Part shown: in pieces, positions 26,567-34,674 of the stretch
Layout: each line of letters begins with the position of its first letter
Position numbering within the stretch: position 1 is the stretch's first letter
NCBI RefSeq assembly: GCF_004348985.1
Contig: NZ_SMKW01000068.1
Coordinates: forward strand, 1-51,064
From: Saccharopolyspora elongata
GTDB lineage: Bacteria > Actinomycetota > Actinomycetes > Mycobacteriales > Pseudonocardiaceae
Length of the DNA: 51,064 nucleotides
Reading direction: 5' to 3'
Program-made: the position numbers and the translations under genes
Notes under the pieces: generated by a model
What the model saw: only the letters and a program-made list of their open reading frames with translations
The model's database searches: none
What the model was told of the DNA's origin: nothing

Positions 26567-27697
26567 ATGGCGAGGCTGACCCGCGCGCAGCAGCAGAAAC
26601 GAACCCGTGCGGCGGTGCTGGTCGCGGCCCGGCAGGAGTTCACCGAGTACGGCTACGTCGAGGCCAAGATCGACCGGATCGCCGAGCGAGCCGAACTGAC
26701 CAGGGGAGCGGTCTACTCCAACTTCACCGGCAAGCGTGCGCTCTACCTCGCAGTGCTCGCCGACGCCGCGGAACGGGCTCGAGTCGCTGCCGAATCGCCG
26801 GCGGAATCGCCCGGCTCCGTCGGGCGAGCACTCGGCGCGTTCGCCCGGGTCTGGCTCGAACGACTGCCCCTCGTCGGCGACACACCGGCGAGCGGGCATC
26901 TTCAGCTGCGCTCGGTGTCCGGAGTGCTCGATACCGAGTCGGCCCGGGCCGCGCTGGCCGAACTCGTCCGGTTCGAAGCCCTGCTGCTCGCTCTGGCACT
27001 CGAGCCGCGCACCGCGGTGCGCACCCGGACGGTGCGACTGGCCGAACTGGCGCTGACGCTGCTGCACGGCGCGGCCGGTCTCGCGGAGAACGCCCCCGGG
27101 GTCGGCGATCCGTTCGACCTGGCCCGCGCCGCCGAGCACCTGGCGGGCATCGCCTTCATCGACGACGCGGAGCCGGCGCACCTGCCCTTCGTCGCTCCGG
27201 CGCAGTCGGCGAAAGACCAGTGGGCGGCACCCCGCGGACTACGCGACGAGATCACCGGCCGCCAGGTCGACCTCGGTGCCGATGGTGTGGTCGTCGTGTT
27301 GGGCGTGGGGCGTCTGTCCGCGGCCGCGGAGGCGGTTCGCTCGGCGCGGCTACGCGACGAGGTGACGTTCGTCGTCGTGACAAGCGATCCTGCCGAGATC
27401 GGTCGACTGGCCCGGCTTCGGATCGTCGATCTCATCGGCTGTCTGCGGCGGGTGTTCGTGGCCGAGGAGCTACCGCGGCCGCGCATCGTGTTCGATGACG
27501 GCGGCACGGTTCCTGCGGCCATCGGCTGGAACTCGATCGACGACTGCACCGAGGTCGCGATCCGGGTGCATGACGGGATGATCGTGGCACGCGCGGACGG
27601 ACGCGGCGCCGGCCACGCCGTGGCCAGCTGCAGCGCCCATGAACGTCGTGGGCAGCGTGACGGTGTGAATCCGAGGAAACCTGCGGGCGAGGCGTAA
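26567..27697 (+). CDS. TetR/AcrR-family regulator with extra C-terminal domain
   Basis: Residues 1-60 are a standard TetR DNA-binding domain (RAAVLVAARQEFTEYGYVEAKIDRIAERAELTRGAVYSNF). The ligand domain runs to about 200. At 376 residues it is much longer than the usual 190-230. The extra part carries an alpha/beta pattern (VVVVLGVGRLSAAAEAVR, VTFVVVTSDPAEIGRLARL, PRPRIVFDDGGTVPAAIGW) that resembles a thioredoxin/peroxiredoxin-like or Rossmann-type fold, but no catalytic Cys is visible. Divergent from the ABC exporter operon, so it most likely represses the exporter and itself. Confidence 0.85.
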   Translation: MARLTRAQQQKRTRAAVLVAARQEFTEYGYVEAKIDRIAERAELTRGAVYSNFTGKRALYLAVLADAAERARVAAESPAESPGSVGRALGAFARVWLERLPLVGDTPASGHLQLRSVSGVLDTESARAALAELVRFEALLLALALEPRTAVRTRTVRLAELALTLLHGAAGLAENAPGVGDPFDLARAAEHLAGIAFIDDAEPAHLPFVAPAQSAKDQWAAPRGLRDEITGRQVDLGADGVVVVLGVGRLSAAAEAVRSARLRDEVTFVVVTSDPAEIGRLARLRIVDLIGCLRRVFVAEELPRPRIVFDDGGTVPAAIGWNSIDDCTEVAIRVHDGMIVARADGRGAGHAVASCSAHERRGQRDGVNPRKPAGEA

Positions 27698-27845
27698 ATG
27701 ATCGACGCCCGGCCCGGCCATCTGATGCCCCGCACTACGCGAGTACCACGCCGCGCGGGAGTACTTCGCCGAGCCGTACAAGATCTTCGTTGACGCAAAG
27801 AGTCCACTTGGGATCGCGATCTCGCTGCACAATCCCGCGTATCAC

Positions 27846-27875
27846 TGCGGCGCCCCACGGAGGTGGGGCGCCGCA
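27846..27875 (+). terminator. Strong hairpin separating TetR gene from the oxygenase operon
   Basis: TGCGGCGCCCCAC (27846-27858) and GTGGGGCGCCGCA (27863-27875) form a perfect 13-bp stem with a GGAG loop. It insulates the oxygenase operon from upstream transcription. Confidence 0.7.
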
Positions 27876-27998
27876 AGCACGAGTCATCCCAATGACGTAG
27901 CGGGACCCGTCTTCCCGCGGAAACGGCCGGTCGAGGCAGGCCTTTGACGGGGTCGAGCCTTGGACAGCTTGCAACAGTTTGTTTATTTTTCGGTCGGA

Positions 27999-28024
27999 TG
28001 GTGCTAGCTTGCTGGCTGGCACCA
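27999..28024. promoter_or_regulatory. Operator-like dyad upstream of the oxygenase operon
   Basis: TGGTGCTAGC (27999-28008) and GCTGGCACCA (28015-28024) are inverted with nine of ten bases matching and a 6-base spacer. The AT-rich run GTTTGTTTATTTTTC lies just upstream. Position, about 110 bases before the first gene, fits a regulator site; the regulator is not identified here. Confidence 0.45.
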
Positions 28025-28135
28025 GTTCGGGAGTGATCTTCGCCGGATCCGTGGTCGCGTCGTCGACCTCCGGAGCGGGATGGCGTTTTCGGCCGTACCC
28101 CTCCCCTCCCGACCGTCTGTGCAAGGAGGCCATCC

Positions 28136-29053
28136 ATGGCTCCCGAAATCCTGGAACAACCCTGCGAAGACGAGGTTCTGCTCGACCTCTGGCATCCGCT
28201 GGGTGCCGTCGAGACGATGCCCCGAAACCGTACCTGGAAAGACCGGCTGCTCGGTGTGCCGCTGACGCTGAGCAGATCGTCCGAGGGCAGGCTCGCCGTG
28301 TGGAGGCGACAGGACGATGATCCCGAGTCGGCGGCATGGCCCGCTGAAGGGCCTCCCGCTTCGACCCTGCCGGTGATCGAGCGGTACGGCTACCTGTGGA
28401 CGTCGCTGGGCACGCCACGCCCGTTGTTCGAAATTCCGGAGGCGGACGAGAGCAATCGACGTGTGCTGCACGCCATCTCGGTCACGGCCCGCACATCCGC
28501 GCCCCGCGGCATCGAGAACTTCCTCGACATGGGGCACTTTCCGTTCGTCCACACCTCCGTCCTCGGCGATGAGCCGCACACCGAGGTCAAGGACTACAAC
28601 GTCGAGGTCTCCGTCGCCGACGGGGAGATCCTCGCCACGGATTGCGTGTTCTACCAGCCTCGAGCGGCTCTCTCCAGCCAGGGTGGGGCGGAGGTCGACT
28701 ACGTCTTCCGGGTTCCGCATCCGCACTGCTCCGTGCTGTACAAGTCGAGCCCGGGGGCCGAGGGCCGGTTCGACGTCATCGGTCTGTTCGTGCAGGCCCT
28801 CGACCAGGAACGCATCCGCGCCCACATGTGGCTGTGCCTGCTGGACGACGACCAGCCCGACTGGGCCCTGCGCCGGTTCCAGGTATCGATCTTCGGCCAG
28901 GACAAGCCCATCCTGGAGAACCAGTTGCCGCGCCGCCTGCCGCTCGACCCGAGAGCGGAGACACCGATCCGGGCCGACAAGTCCGGGGTCGCCTACCGCA
29001 GGTGGCTGAGCCAGTTGGGGGTCCGTTACGGCGTCATCCCGGGAGCCGCGTGA
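28136..29053 (+). CDS. Rieske-less mononuclear iron oxygenase (NdmC-like)
   Basis: A 305-residue oxygenase of the ring-hydroxylating/N-demethylase class. The catalytic-iron motif is present: ENFLDMGHFPFVHTS with H134 and H139; D256 in GQDKPILENQ is a candidate third ligand. The N-terminal part (LWHPLGAVE to RLAVWRR, about 18-57) is a shrunken Rieske-domain remnant: no C-x-H or C-x2-H pair exists, so it cannot carry a [2Fe-2S] Rieske cluster. Known relative by architecture: NdmC of Pseudomonas putida CBB5, which also lacks Rieske and takes electrons from the Rieske on NdmD. TGATG overlap with the reductase gene supports this. Substrate inferred as a methylated purine. Confidence 0.82.
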   Translation: MAPEILEQPCEDEVLLDLWHPLGAVETMPRNRTWKDRLLGVPLTLSRSSEGRLAVWRRQDDDPESAAWPAEGPPASTLPVIERYGYLWTSLGTPRPLFEIPEADESNRRVLHAISVTARTSAPRGIENFLDMGHFPFVHTSVLGDEPHTEVKDYNVEVSVADGEILATDCVFYQPRAALSSQGGAEVDYVFRVPHPHCSVLYKSSPGAEGRFDVIGLFVQALDQERIRAHMWLCLLDDDQPDWALRRFQVSIFGQDKPILENQLPRRLPLDPRAETPIRADKSGVAYRRWLSQLGVRYGVIPGAA

Positions 29054-30783
29054 TGCGTGAGGACCTGTTGCTGCGCGCGGAGAAGAGTTGGCACCCGGTC
29101 GCGTCCGAAAGCGATCTGGTCTACCGGCACGTGTTTCACGGCCAACTGCTAGGACAGGAACTGGCCGTGTGGCGGGCTGACGACGACTACGTCAACGTCT
29201 GGGAGAACCGGTGCCTGCACCGCGGTGTCCGGTTGTCGATCGCGATGAACGACGGCCGCGAGCTGAAATGCCAGTACCACGGCTGGCGCTACGCCAACCG
29301 AACCGCGTCCTGCACGTACATCCCGGCCCATCCCGCCGATGCGCCCGCGCGGACCATCACCAATCGCACCTACCCGGTACGCACCAGCGGCGGGCTGGTG
29401 TGGACCGCGTTGGCGGAGCCGCCTGACGAACCACCGGAACTCGATGCGGGTCTCGTGCTCCGCCCCATGCCGGTGCGGGCGAAACCAGAGGACGTGTTGA
29501 CCCTGCTCTTGGAGCAGCCACCCGCGCTCCCGAACACCGAGCCGCCGGCGACGAGACGACACGGGGACTTCGTCGTCGAGCTGGAGGGGGTTGGTTTCTT
29601 CGCGGTGCAGCCCACCGATGCCGGCCGTGCGATCATCCGGGGAGTGCTGAGCAGCCCCGCACCGGTGGGCGGGCGGCTGCGGCTGCTTCGGCACTTCGAC
29701 CTCGCCCTGACCCGGCTTCGTGAGTTCGCCCAGGATCGGGCTGCGGAGGAACCCGCACCTGAACCGCTCTTGCCCCGCTACGAGCCGGTCCCGAAGCACT
29801 TGGCGTCGATGCCCGCCCGCAGTGGCCACCACGAGCTGCCGACGCGGGTCCGGGTGGTACGGGTGTGGGAGGCGGGCACCGGCGTCCGCGGCCTGGAGCT
29901 GGGTCCGGTGGGCGACAGTCCGCTCCCCAGCGGCCAGCCGGGTGCTCACCTCGACGTCGCCCTGCCCGGTGGCCTGGTCCGGCAGTACTCCCTGGTGAAC
30001 GGGCCCGGTGAGACCGGGCATTACGTGATCGGCGTGAAGCTGACCTCCGACTCCGCAGGCGGATCGATATCCGTGCACGAGCGGGTGCGGAAAGGTGACG
30101 TGCTCGCGGTGTCCCTACCGCGCAACGGTTTTCCGCTGCGGCAAGACCGCGAAGGCACGCTGCTGGTCGCCGGCGGAATCGGGATCACACCGCTGCTCGC
30201 GATGGCGCAGGCATTGGAGCACCAAGGTCTCCACTACGAGCTGCACTACTTCGCCGCGCGCGAAGCCGACGTGTCCTTCGGCGACCGCCTGTCGCGGCTC
30301 GGCAACGTCCGGACCATCATCGGCCTGGATCCGGAGGAGACCAGGGCCGAGCTGGAGCGGATCCTCGGCGCCACGGACGATGCGGATTGCCAGGTCTACA
30401 TCTGCGGACCCCCGCCGATGCTCGACGTCGCCAGGGATGTCGCTCACCGGACCGGCCGGCCGCGCGATGCCGTGCACTTCGAGTACTTCCGCAATGACCA
30501 GAAGATCGACGAGAGCAGTCGTTTCGAGATCGTCCTCGCCCGGTCGGTCATGAACCTGACGGTGGAGCCCGGGCGCAGCATCTTGGAAACCGTGCGCGAG
30601 GCCGGGGTGACGGTTCCGTCCTCGTGCGAGCAGGGGGCCTGCGGCACGTGCCGGGTCGCGGTCATCGACGGCGAGCCGGACCACCAGGACGTCTACCTCG
30701 ACGATGCCGAGCGGGCGGCCGGAGACTCGATCATGACGTGCGTCTCCCGGTCGCTCACCGCCCAGCTGACTCTGGACCTGTGA
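29053..30783 (+). CDS. Rieske-flavin-ferredoxin fusion reductase (NdmD-like)
   Basis: A 576-residue electron-transfer chain in one protein. The N-terminal Rieske domain has C54-L-H56 and C73-Q-Y-H76. The ferredoxin reductase module has RQYSLVN (310-316, flavin), GGIGITPLLAMA (374-385, NAD) and CGPPPM (451-456). The C-terminal plant-type [2Fe-2S] ferredoxin has C525, C530, C533 and C563. Phthalate-dioxygenase-type reductases normally have only the last two modules; the extra Rieske at the N-terminus is the hallmark of NdmD of P. putida CBB5. It presumably supplies the Rieske centre missing from the adjacent oxygenase. Start ATG 29053 overlaps the oxygenase stop by one base. Confidence 0.9.
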   Translation: MREDLLLRAEKSWHPVASESDLVYRHVFHGQLLGQELAVWRADDDYVNVWENRCLHRGVRLSIAMNDGRELKCQYHGWRYANRTASCTYIPAHPADAPARTITNRTYPVRTSGGLVWTALAEPPDEPPELDAGLVLRPMPVRAKPEDVLTLLLEQPPALPNTEPPATRRHGDFVVELEGVGFFAVQPTDAGRAIIRGVLSSPAPVGGRLRLLRHFDLALTRLREFAQDRAAEEPAPEPLLPRYEPVPKHLASMPARSGHHELPTRVRVVRVWEAGTGVRGLELGPVGDSPLPSGQPGAHLDVALPGGLVRQYSLVNGPGETGHYVIGVKLTSDSAGGSISVHERVRKGDVLAVSLPRNGFPLRQDREGTLLVAGGIGITPLLAMAQALEHQGLHYELHYFAAREADVSFGDRLSRLGNVRTIIGLDPEETRAELERILGATDDADCQVYICGPPPMLDVARDVAHRTGRPRDAVHFEYFRNDQKIDESSRFEIVLARSVMNLTVEPGRSILETVREAGVTVPSSCEQGACGTCRVAVIDGEPDHQDVYLDDAERAAGDSIMTCVSRSLTAQLTLDL

Positions 30784-30795
30784 GGAGTTCGCGCC

Positions 30796-31422
30796 ATGAT
30801 CGTCCTCTACGACGACGAGACGTCCGCGGAGTGCTACCAGGTCCGCGCGTTGCTGGGCGTCCTCGGGTTGGAATTCCGTTCGGTGGCCTTGGAGGAGTAC
30901 GAGTTCGCCCCGGACGCTCGTCGGCCGGCTCTGGTGCTCGTCGACGAACAGGTGGACCCCGCGGCGGTTGCGCATCATGCCGAGTCGGCCGTGCTGTACC
31001 TGGCTCGGGTCTACGACAGCGAGGGCGCGCTCGTGCGCGGTGAGGATCCTGCCGGTCACGCAGCGATGCTGGACTGGCTGGCGTTCGGGCGTGCACTGAC
31101 CGCTTCCGCGGGCGCGGCGCGGAGGCACGAAGCCTTCGGTGAGCCGACGGATCTTCCGCAGGTTCAGGCAGAGGCGCATCGGCTGCTGCGCGTGTTGGAC
31201 CGCCACCTGTGGTTCATGGAACGGCAGGGCGAAGACTTCCTGGTGGGCGCGTTCTCGCTCGGCGACATCGCTTGTTTCGGAGATGTCGCGCTCTGCGAGG
31301 AAGGCGGCATATCCCGCCAGGACTATCCCGCCGTGCGGCGCTGGTGCGATCGGGTCCAGCGGGTGCCGGGAATGCCCTTGATGCCCGGGATCTTCCGCGT
31401 CGCCGCGGGACGTCCGTCATGA
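30796..31422 (+). CDS. Glutathione S-transferase-like protein (NdmE-like)
   Basis: A 208-residue GST-fold protein. The thioredoxin-like N-terminal domain is MIVLYDDETSAECYQVRALLG, and the all-helical C-terminal domain includes FLVGAFSLGDIACFGDVALC, the GST C-terminal SxxD capping motif. In P. putida CBB5 the GST-like NdmE is needed to assemble the NdmC-NdmD complex, and gene size and neighbourhood match here. Actinobacteria generally make mycothiol rather than glutathione, which favours a structural rather than catalytic role. The GAGGAG ribosome site lies 12 bases after the reductase stop; ATGA overlap with the permease follows. Confidence 0.85.
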   Translation: MIVLYDDETSAECYQVRALLGVLGLEFRSVALEEYEFAPDARRPALVLVDEQVDPAAVAHHAESAVLYLARVYDSEGALVRGEDPAGHAAMLDWLAFGRALTASAGAARRHEAFGEPTDLPQVQAEAHRLLRVLDRHLWFMERQGEDFLVGAFSLGDIACFGDVALCEEGGISRQDYPAVRRWCDRVQRVPGMPLMPGIFRVAAGRPS

Positions 31423-32993
31423 GCGGCGACGCGCGGCCTCGCCGCCACCCCGTGGACGAGGTGCCGTCGGTGGCGAAACTGGCCATCTTCGGGTTCCAGC
31501 ACGTGCTGGCGTTCTTCGCCGGTGGGGCGATCGTCATCCCGACCCTGCTGGCGTCGTCCCTGGGGTTGGACGGCGGTCAGCTCGTGCATCTCATCAACGC
31601 GTGCCTGCTGACCTGCGGTATCGCCTCCATCATCCAGTCGGTCGGGTTCTGGAAGGTGGGAGTGCGGCTCCCGTTGCTCCAGGGGGTGTCGGCGGTGGCG
31701 GTGGCGCCGATGGTCGCCATCGGGCTGGGTGCGGGCGGTGGCGCGGAGGGGCTGCGGATGGTCTACGGCGCCGTGATCGTGGCCGGGCTGATCACCTTCG
31801 TGATCGCACCTGTCTTCGGGCGCATGATGCGGTACTTCCCGCCGGTCGTGACGGGGTCGGTCATCGCCATCATCGGGTTGAGCCTGCTGTCGGTCGCGGC
31901 GACGAGCGCGGCCGGAGGTGAAGGTTCCGCGTTCCATCCCGAAAGCGGCCGGAACATGGCCTATGCTCTCGGCACGTTCGCCGTCATCGTGCTGGTGCAC
32001 AAGGTGTCGCGAGGATTTCTGTCCACAGTGGGCGTGCTGCTCGGACTGGTGCTCGGCACGTTCGCGGCCTGGTCGCTGGGAGACACCGACTTCGACGAGG
32101 TGGGACATGCCTCCTGGGTGGGGTTGACGACCCCGTTCCAGTTCGGCAGTCCGATGGTTTCGATAGGCGGGGTCGTCTCGATGATGGTGGTCATGATGAT
32201 CACGGCGATCGAGACCACCGGCGCGGTGACCGGGGTCTCGGAGATCGTCGACAGGCGGGTGCGGGGCGACGACATCACCCGCGCGATGCGGGCGGACGGG
32301 CTCTCGGGGGTGATCGGCGGGACCCTGAACTCGTTCCCGTACACCTGCTTCAGCGAGAACGTGGGCCTGGTGCGGCTCACCGGGGTGAAGAGCCGGTGGG
32401 TGATCAGCGTGGCCGGGCTTTTCATGATCACGCTCGGCTTGGTGCCGAAGTTCGCGGCCGTCGTCACGGCGATCCCCGCACCTGTGCTCGGCGGCGCTTC
32501 CCTGGCCATGTTTGCCATGGTCGCCGTGGTGGGGCTGCAGATCCTGTCGCGGGTCGACTTCCGCGATCACCGCAACTCCGTGATCGTCGCAGCCAGCATC
32601 GGGATGGCCATGTACGTCACGATGGTGCCCGAGGTGAAGGACGCCGTCCCGGATTGGGCGCAGATCTTCGGCGGCAGCGGGACCACGATCGGCGCCATCA
32701 CGGCGATCCTCCTGAACCTGGTCTTCCACCACTTCGGCAGACGGCGCAAGGCCACGAACGACGAGGAGTCGAGTGCCGCCCGACTTCCGCTGGAGCAGAT
32801 CAACGACATGACCGCCCAGGAGTTCAAAGCCGCCTTCGAGCCTCTGTTCCAAGGTCCGACGCGGGCCATCGATCGAGCGTGCGAGAAGCGACCGTTCGCT
32901 GACGTGACCGACCTCAGGACGGCCCTCCTGACGGCGTTCTTCGACTCCAGCGAGGACGAAATGCGGCGGCTGTTGTCGTTCTACCGGACCTAG
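31419..32993 (+). CDS. NCS2 xanthine/urate-type permease fused to partial UraD
   Basis: A 524-residue protein. Residues about 20-440 form an NCS2 (nucleobase:cation symporter-2) transporter with about twelve to fourteen helices. The family signature [QEP]-N-x-G-x4-T-[RKG] appears as ENVGLVRLTG (313-322). After a charged linker (441-455), residues 456-524 match the N-terminal half of OHCU decarboxylase (UraD): LPLEQINDMTAQEFKAAFEP, then RPFADVTDLRTALLTAF, ending abruptly at LLSFYRT just where the catalytic HPD motif should be. The C-terminal half is encoded next door in another frame, so the fusion appears broken by a one-base deletion. It probably imports xanthine, urate or methylated derivatives for the oxygenase. 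Confidence 0.85.
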   Translation: MSGDARPRRHPVDEVPSVAKLAIFGFQHVLAFFAGGAIVIPTLLASSLGLDGGQLVHLINACLLTCGIASIIQSVGFWKVGVRLPLLQGVSAVAVAPMVAIGLGAGGGAEGLRMVYGAVIVAGLITFVIAPVFGRMMRYFPPVVTGSVIAIIGLSLLSVAATSAAGGEGSAFHPESGRNMAYALGTFAVIVLVHKVSRGFLSTVGVLLGLVLGTFAAWSLGDTDFDEVGHASWVGLTTPFQFGSPMVSIGGVVSMMVVMMITAIETTGAVTGVSEIVDRRVRGDDITRAMRADGLSGVIGGTLNSFPYTCFSENVGLVRLTGVKSRWVISVAGLFMITLGLVPKFAAVVTAIPAPVLGGASLAMFAMVAVVGLQILSRVDFRDHRNSVIVAASIGMAMYVTMVPEVKDAVPDWAQIFGGSGTTIGAITAILLNLVFHHFGRRRKATNDEESSAARLPLEQINDMTAQEFKAAFEPLFQGPTRAIDRACEKRPFADVTDLRTALLTAFFDSSEDEMRRLLSFYRT

Positions 32994-33355
32994 GGGGACC
33001 CGGGGACAGCGACGGAATGTCCCTCCGCGACCACTCCGTTCCCGGGCTGACCAAGCTGGCCGATCAGGAGCAGGAACAACTGGACGAACTCACCAACGCC
33101 TACCGGGACCGCTTCGGCTTCCCGCTCATCATGTGCCTGCGTGAGCGCCCACATCTCCAAGCAGTTCTGGACCACGGGGCGCAGCGGCTCCACAACGCTC
33201 CCGCCTACGAATGCCACGCCGCTGCCTTGGAGGTCGCCCGAATCGCCGAATACCGGTTCGGCGATCTGGTGGCAACCGAGGCGCGGCCCAAAGACGAGGC
33301 GCTGAGGCGGAATTCGGTGTCTTCCCCTTCATCACCTGATGCGCAGACCAGGTGA
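32984..33355 (+). pseudogene. uraD: C-terminal half of OHCU decarboxylase (UraD), frameshifted
   Basis: A frame open through 32984-33355 continues the UraD domain started in the permease gene: PDLGGPGDSDGMSLRDHS, GLTKLADQEQEQLDELTNAY, then RDRFGFPLIMCLRERP and a helical tail. The shared order and the missing single base near 32984 (TAC-CG-GAC instead of TAC-CCG-GAC) indicate one gene cut by a frameshift. OHCU decarboxylase makes S-allantoin in urate breakdown. The catalytic His of the HPD motif would read Tyr even after repair, so activity is doubtful. Re-initiation at ATG 33017 could produce this half alone (112 residues). Confidence 0.7.
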
Positions 33356-33357
33356 TG
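33330..33357 (+). terminator. Hairpin at the end of the purine operon
   Basis: CATCACCTG (33330-33338) and CAGGTGATG (33349-33357) form a perfect 9-bp stem with a 10-base loop, overlapping the last codons of the UraD fragment. Confidence 0.5.
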
Positions 33358-33693
33358 CTCTACGACGCCCTGGTCGCGCACGGGGCACGGCGTGCCCGGC
33401 GATCCGCTATCGGGGCTTGACTTGCCGACCGCCTTCGATACGCTCAAGCAAGCGTTTGGTTTTTCGTTGTCGCAGTCGAACCGTGCGTCAGGGACCGGGA
33501 GCGGGTACATGGCCGATGGACGAACGTCCGAGCGGGAGGTGCCGAGCAGTCTTCGCCCGGCGGTGATCATCGGGATCAGGGGACGGGCCAGGCACCGCAA
33601 GCCGGTGTCTTCGGCAAAAGCGGTTCTCCGCTCGGATGTCGACGATCTCGCGGTCGTCTCGTGCGGTGGGCCGCTCGGCATGGCGGGCGAGCT
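33358..33693. other. Intergenic region
   Basis: No gene recognised. Frames on both strands give unconvincing translations, and no known repeat or RNA was seen. Confidence 0.35.
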
Positions 33694-34551
33694 GTGAGCG
33701 GCGAACGGGTCGCGGTGGTCACCGGCGCGAGCCGGGGTGCGGGCAAGGGAATCGGGCTCGCGCTCGGTCAAACCGGCGCCACGGTCTACGTCACCGGCCG
33801 GACTCGGCGGGAGGGCGAGGCGTCGCTACCGGGCACGGTCTTCGCCACCGCCGAGGAGATCGACCGCAGGGGCGGCACCGGAGTTCCCGTTGTCTGCGAT
33901 CACCGCGATGACACCCAGGTCGCGGCACTGTTCGAGCGGGTGCGCGCCGATCACGGCCGGCTGGACATCCTGGTGAACAACGCGTTCATCGTGCCGGACC
34001 AGCTCGCGACCAAGGGGCCGTTCTGGTCCAAGCCGCTGGCGTTGCAGGAGATGTTCGAGGTCGGGCTGCGTTCCAGTTACGTGTCCAGCTACTACGGTGC
34101 GCCGCTGCTCGTCAGCACCGGTGGCGGCCTGCTGGTCAACACCTCGTCCTTCGGCGCCACCTGCTACATGCACGGGCCCGCCTACGGTGCGGTGAAGTCA
34201 GGTGTGGACAAGATGGCGCACGACATGGCGGTGGACCTCGAACCGTTCGACGTGGCGGCCGTGTCGATCTGGATGGGACTGCTGCGCACCGAGCGGACCG
34301 AGGCGGTGCTGAACACGGATCCCGAGCGCTACGGCGAGCTGACCGCGATGGCCGAGTCGCCGGAGTTCACCGGACGGGTCATCGCCGCGCTCGCCGAGCA
34401 CCCCGATCGGATGCGGTGGACCGGGCGGGTGCTGGTCGGAGCCGAGGTCGGCGAGGAACTGGGCGTGGTCGACGTCGACGGCACCTCCCCGGCGTCGCAC
34501 CGGGAGTTCCTCGGCGCCCCGGTCGAGTTCAGCACCTCCATTGTGGATTGA
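33694..34551 (+). CDS. Short-chain dehydrogenase/reductase (DHRS1-like)
   Basis: A 285-residue NAD(P)-dependent oxidoreductase. Cofactor motif TGASRGAGKGIG (10-21), NNA near 95-97, catalytic Ser in VNTSSFGA (about 149-155), Y164 and K168 in YGAVK. The pattern ATVYVTGRTRR with CDHRDDTQVAALFERV resembles the DHRS1-type branch. Start GTG 33694 has GGCGAG upstream and matches the expected N-terminus; the 11 codons above it do not. It lies after the purine operon terminator, so involvement in that pathway is not established. Confidence 0.87.
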   Translation: MSGERVAVVTGASRGAGKGIGLALGQTGATVYVTGRTRREGEASLPGTVFATAEEIDRRGGTGVPVVCDHRDDTQVAALFERVRADHGRLDILVNNAFIVPDQLATKGPFWSKPLALQEMFEVGLRSSYVSSYYGAPLLVSTGGGLLVNTSSFGATCYMHGPAYGAVKSGVDKMAHDMAVDLEPFDVAAVSIWMGLLRTERTEAVLNTDPERYGELTAMAESPEFTGRVIAALAEHPDRMRWTGRVLVGAEVGEELGVVDVDGTSPASHREFLGAPVEFSTSIVD

Positions 34552-34674
34552 CGGGAGCGCGATCGACGTTCGTCGCCTGATGGTTCCGGGCCTCGGTCGG
34601 GACCCCGCCGTTGACGTACTGAACCGCCGAACGTGGGATGGCTGTTGGCGAGTCTGGCGAACGAGGAGGCGGAA

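Larger units (their letters stand above)
27698..28135. other. Intergenic region with gene remnant and regulatory sites
   Basis: 438 bases without an intact gene. A plus-strand frame at about 27735-27840 encodes EYHAAREYFAEPYKIFVDAK and then SPLGIAISLHNPAYH; it lacks a start and looks like a remnant that I cannot name. It is followed by a strong terminator hairpin and, near 27960-28030, a more AT-rich promoter region with an inverted repeat. Confidence 0.4.

Noticed and set aside
33205..33771. Minus-strand 188-codon frame after the UraD fragment
   Set aside because: Overlaps the UraD and SDR genes, has no motif and atypical composition; probably a shadow.
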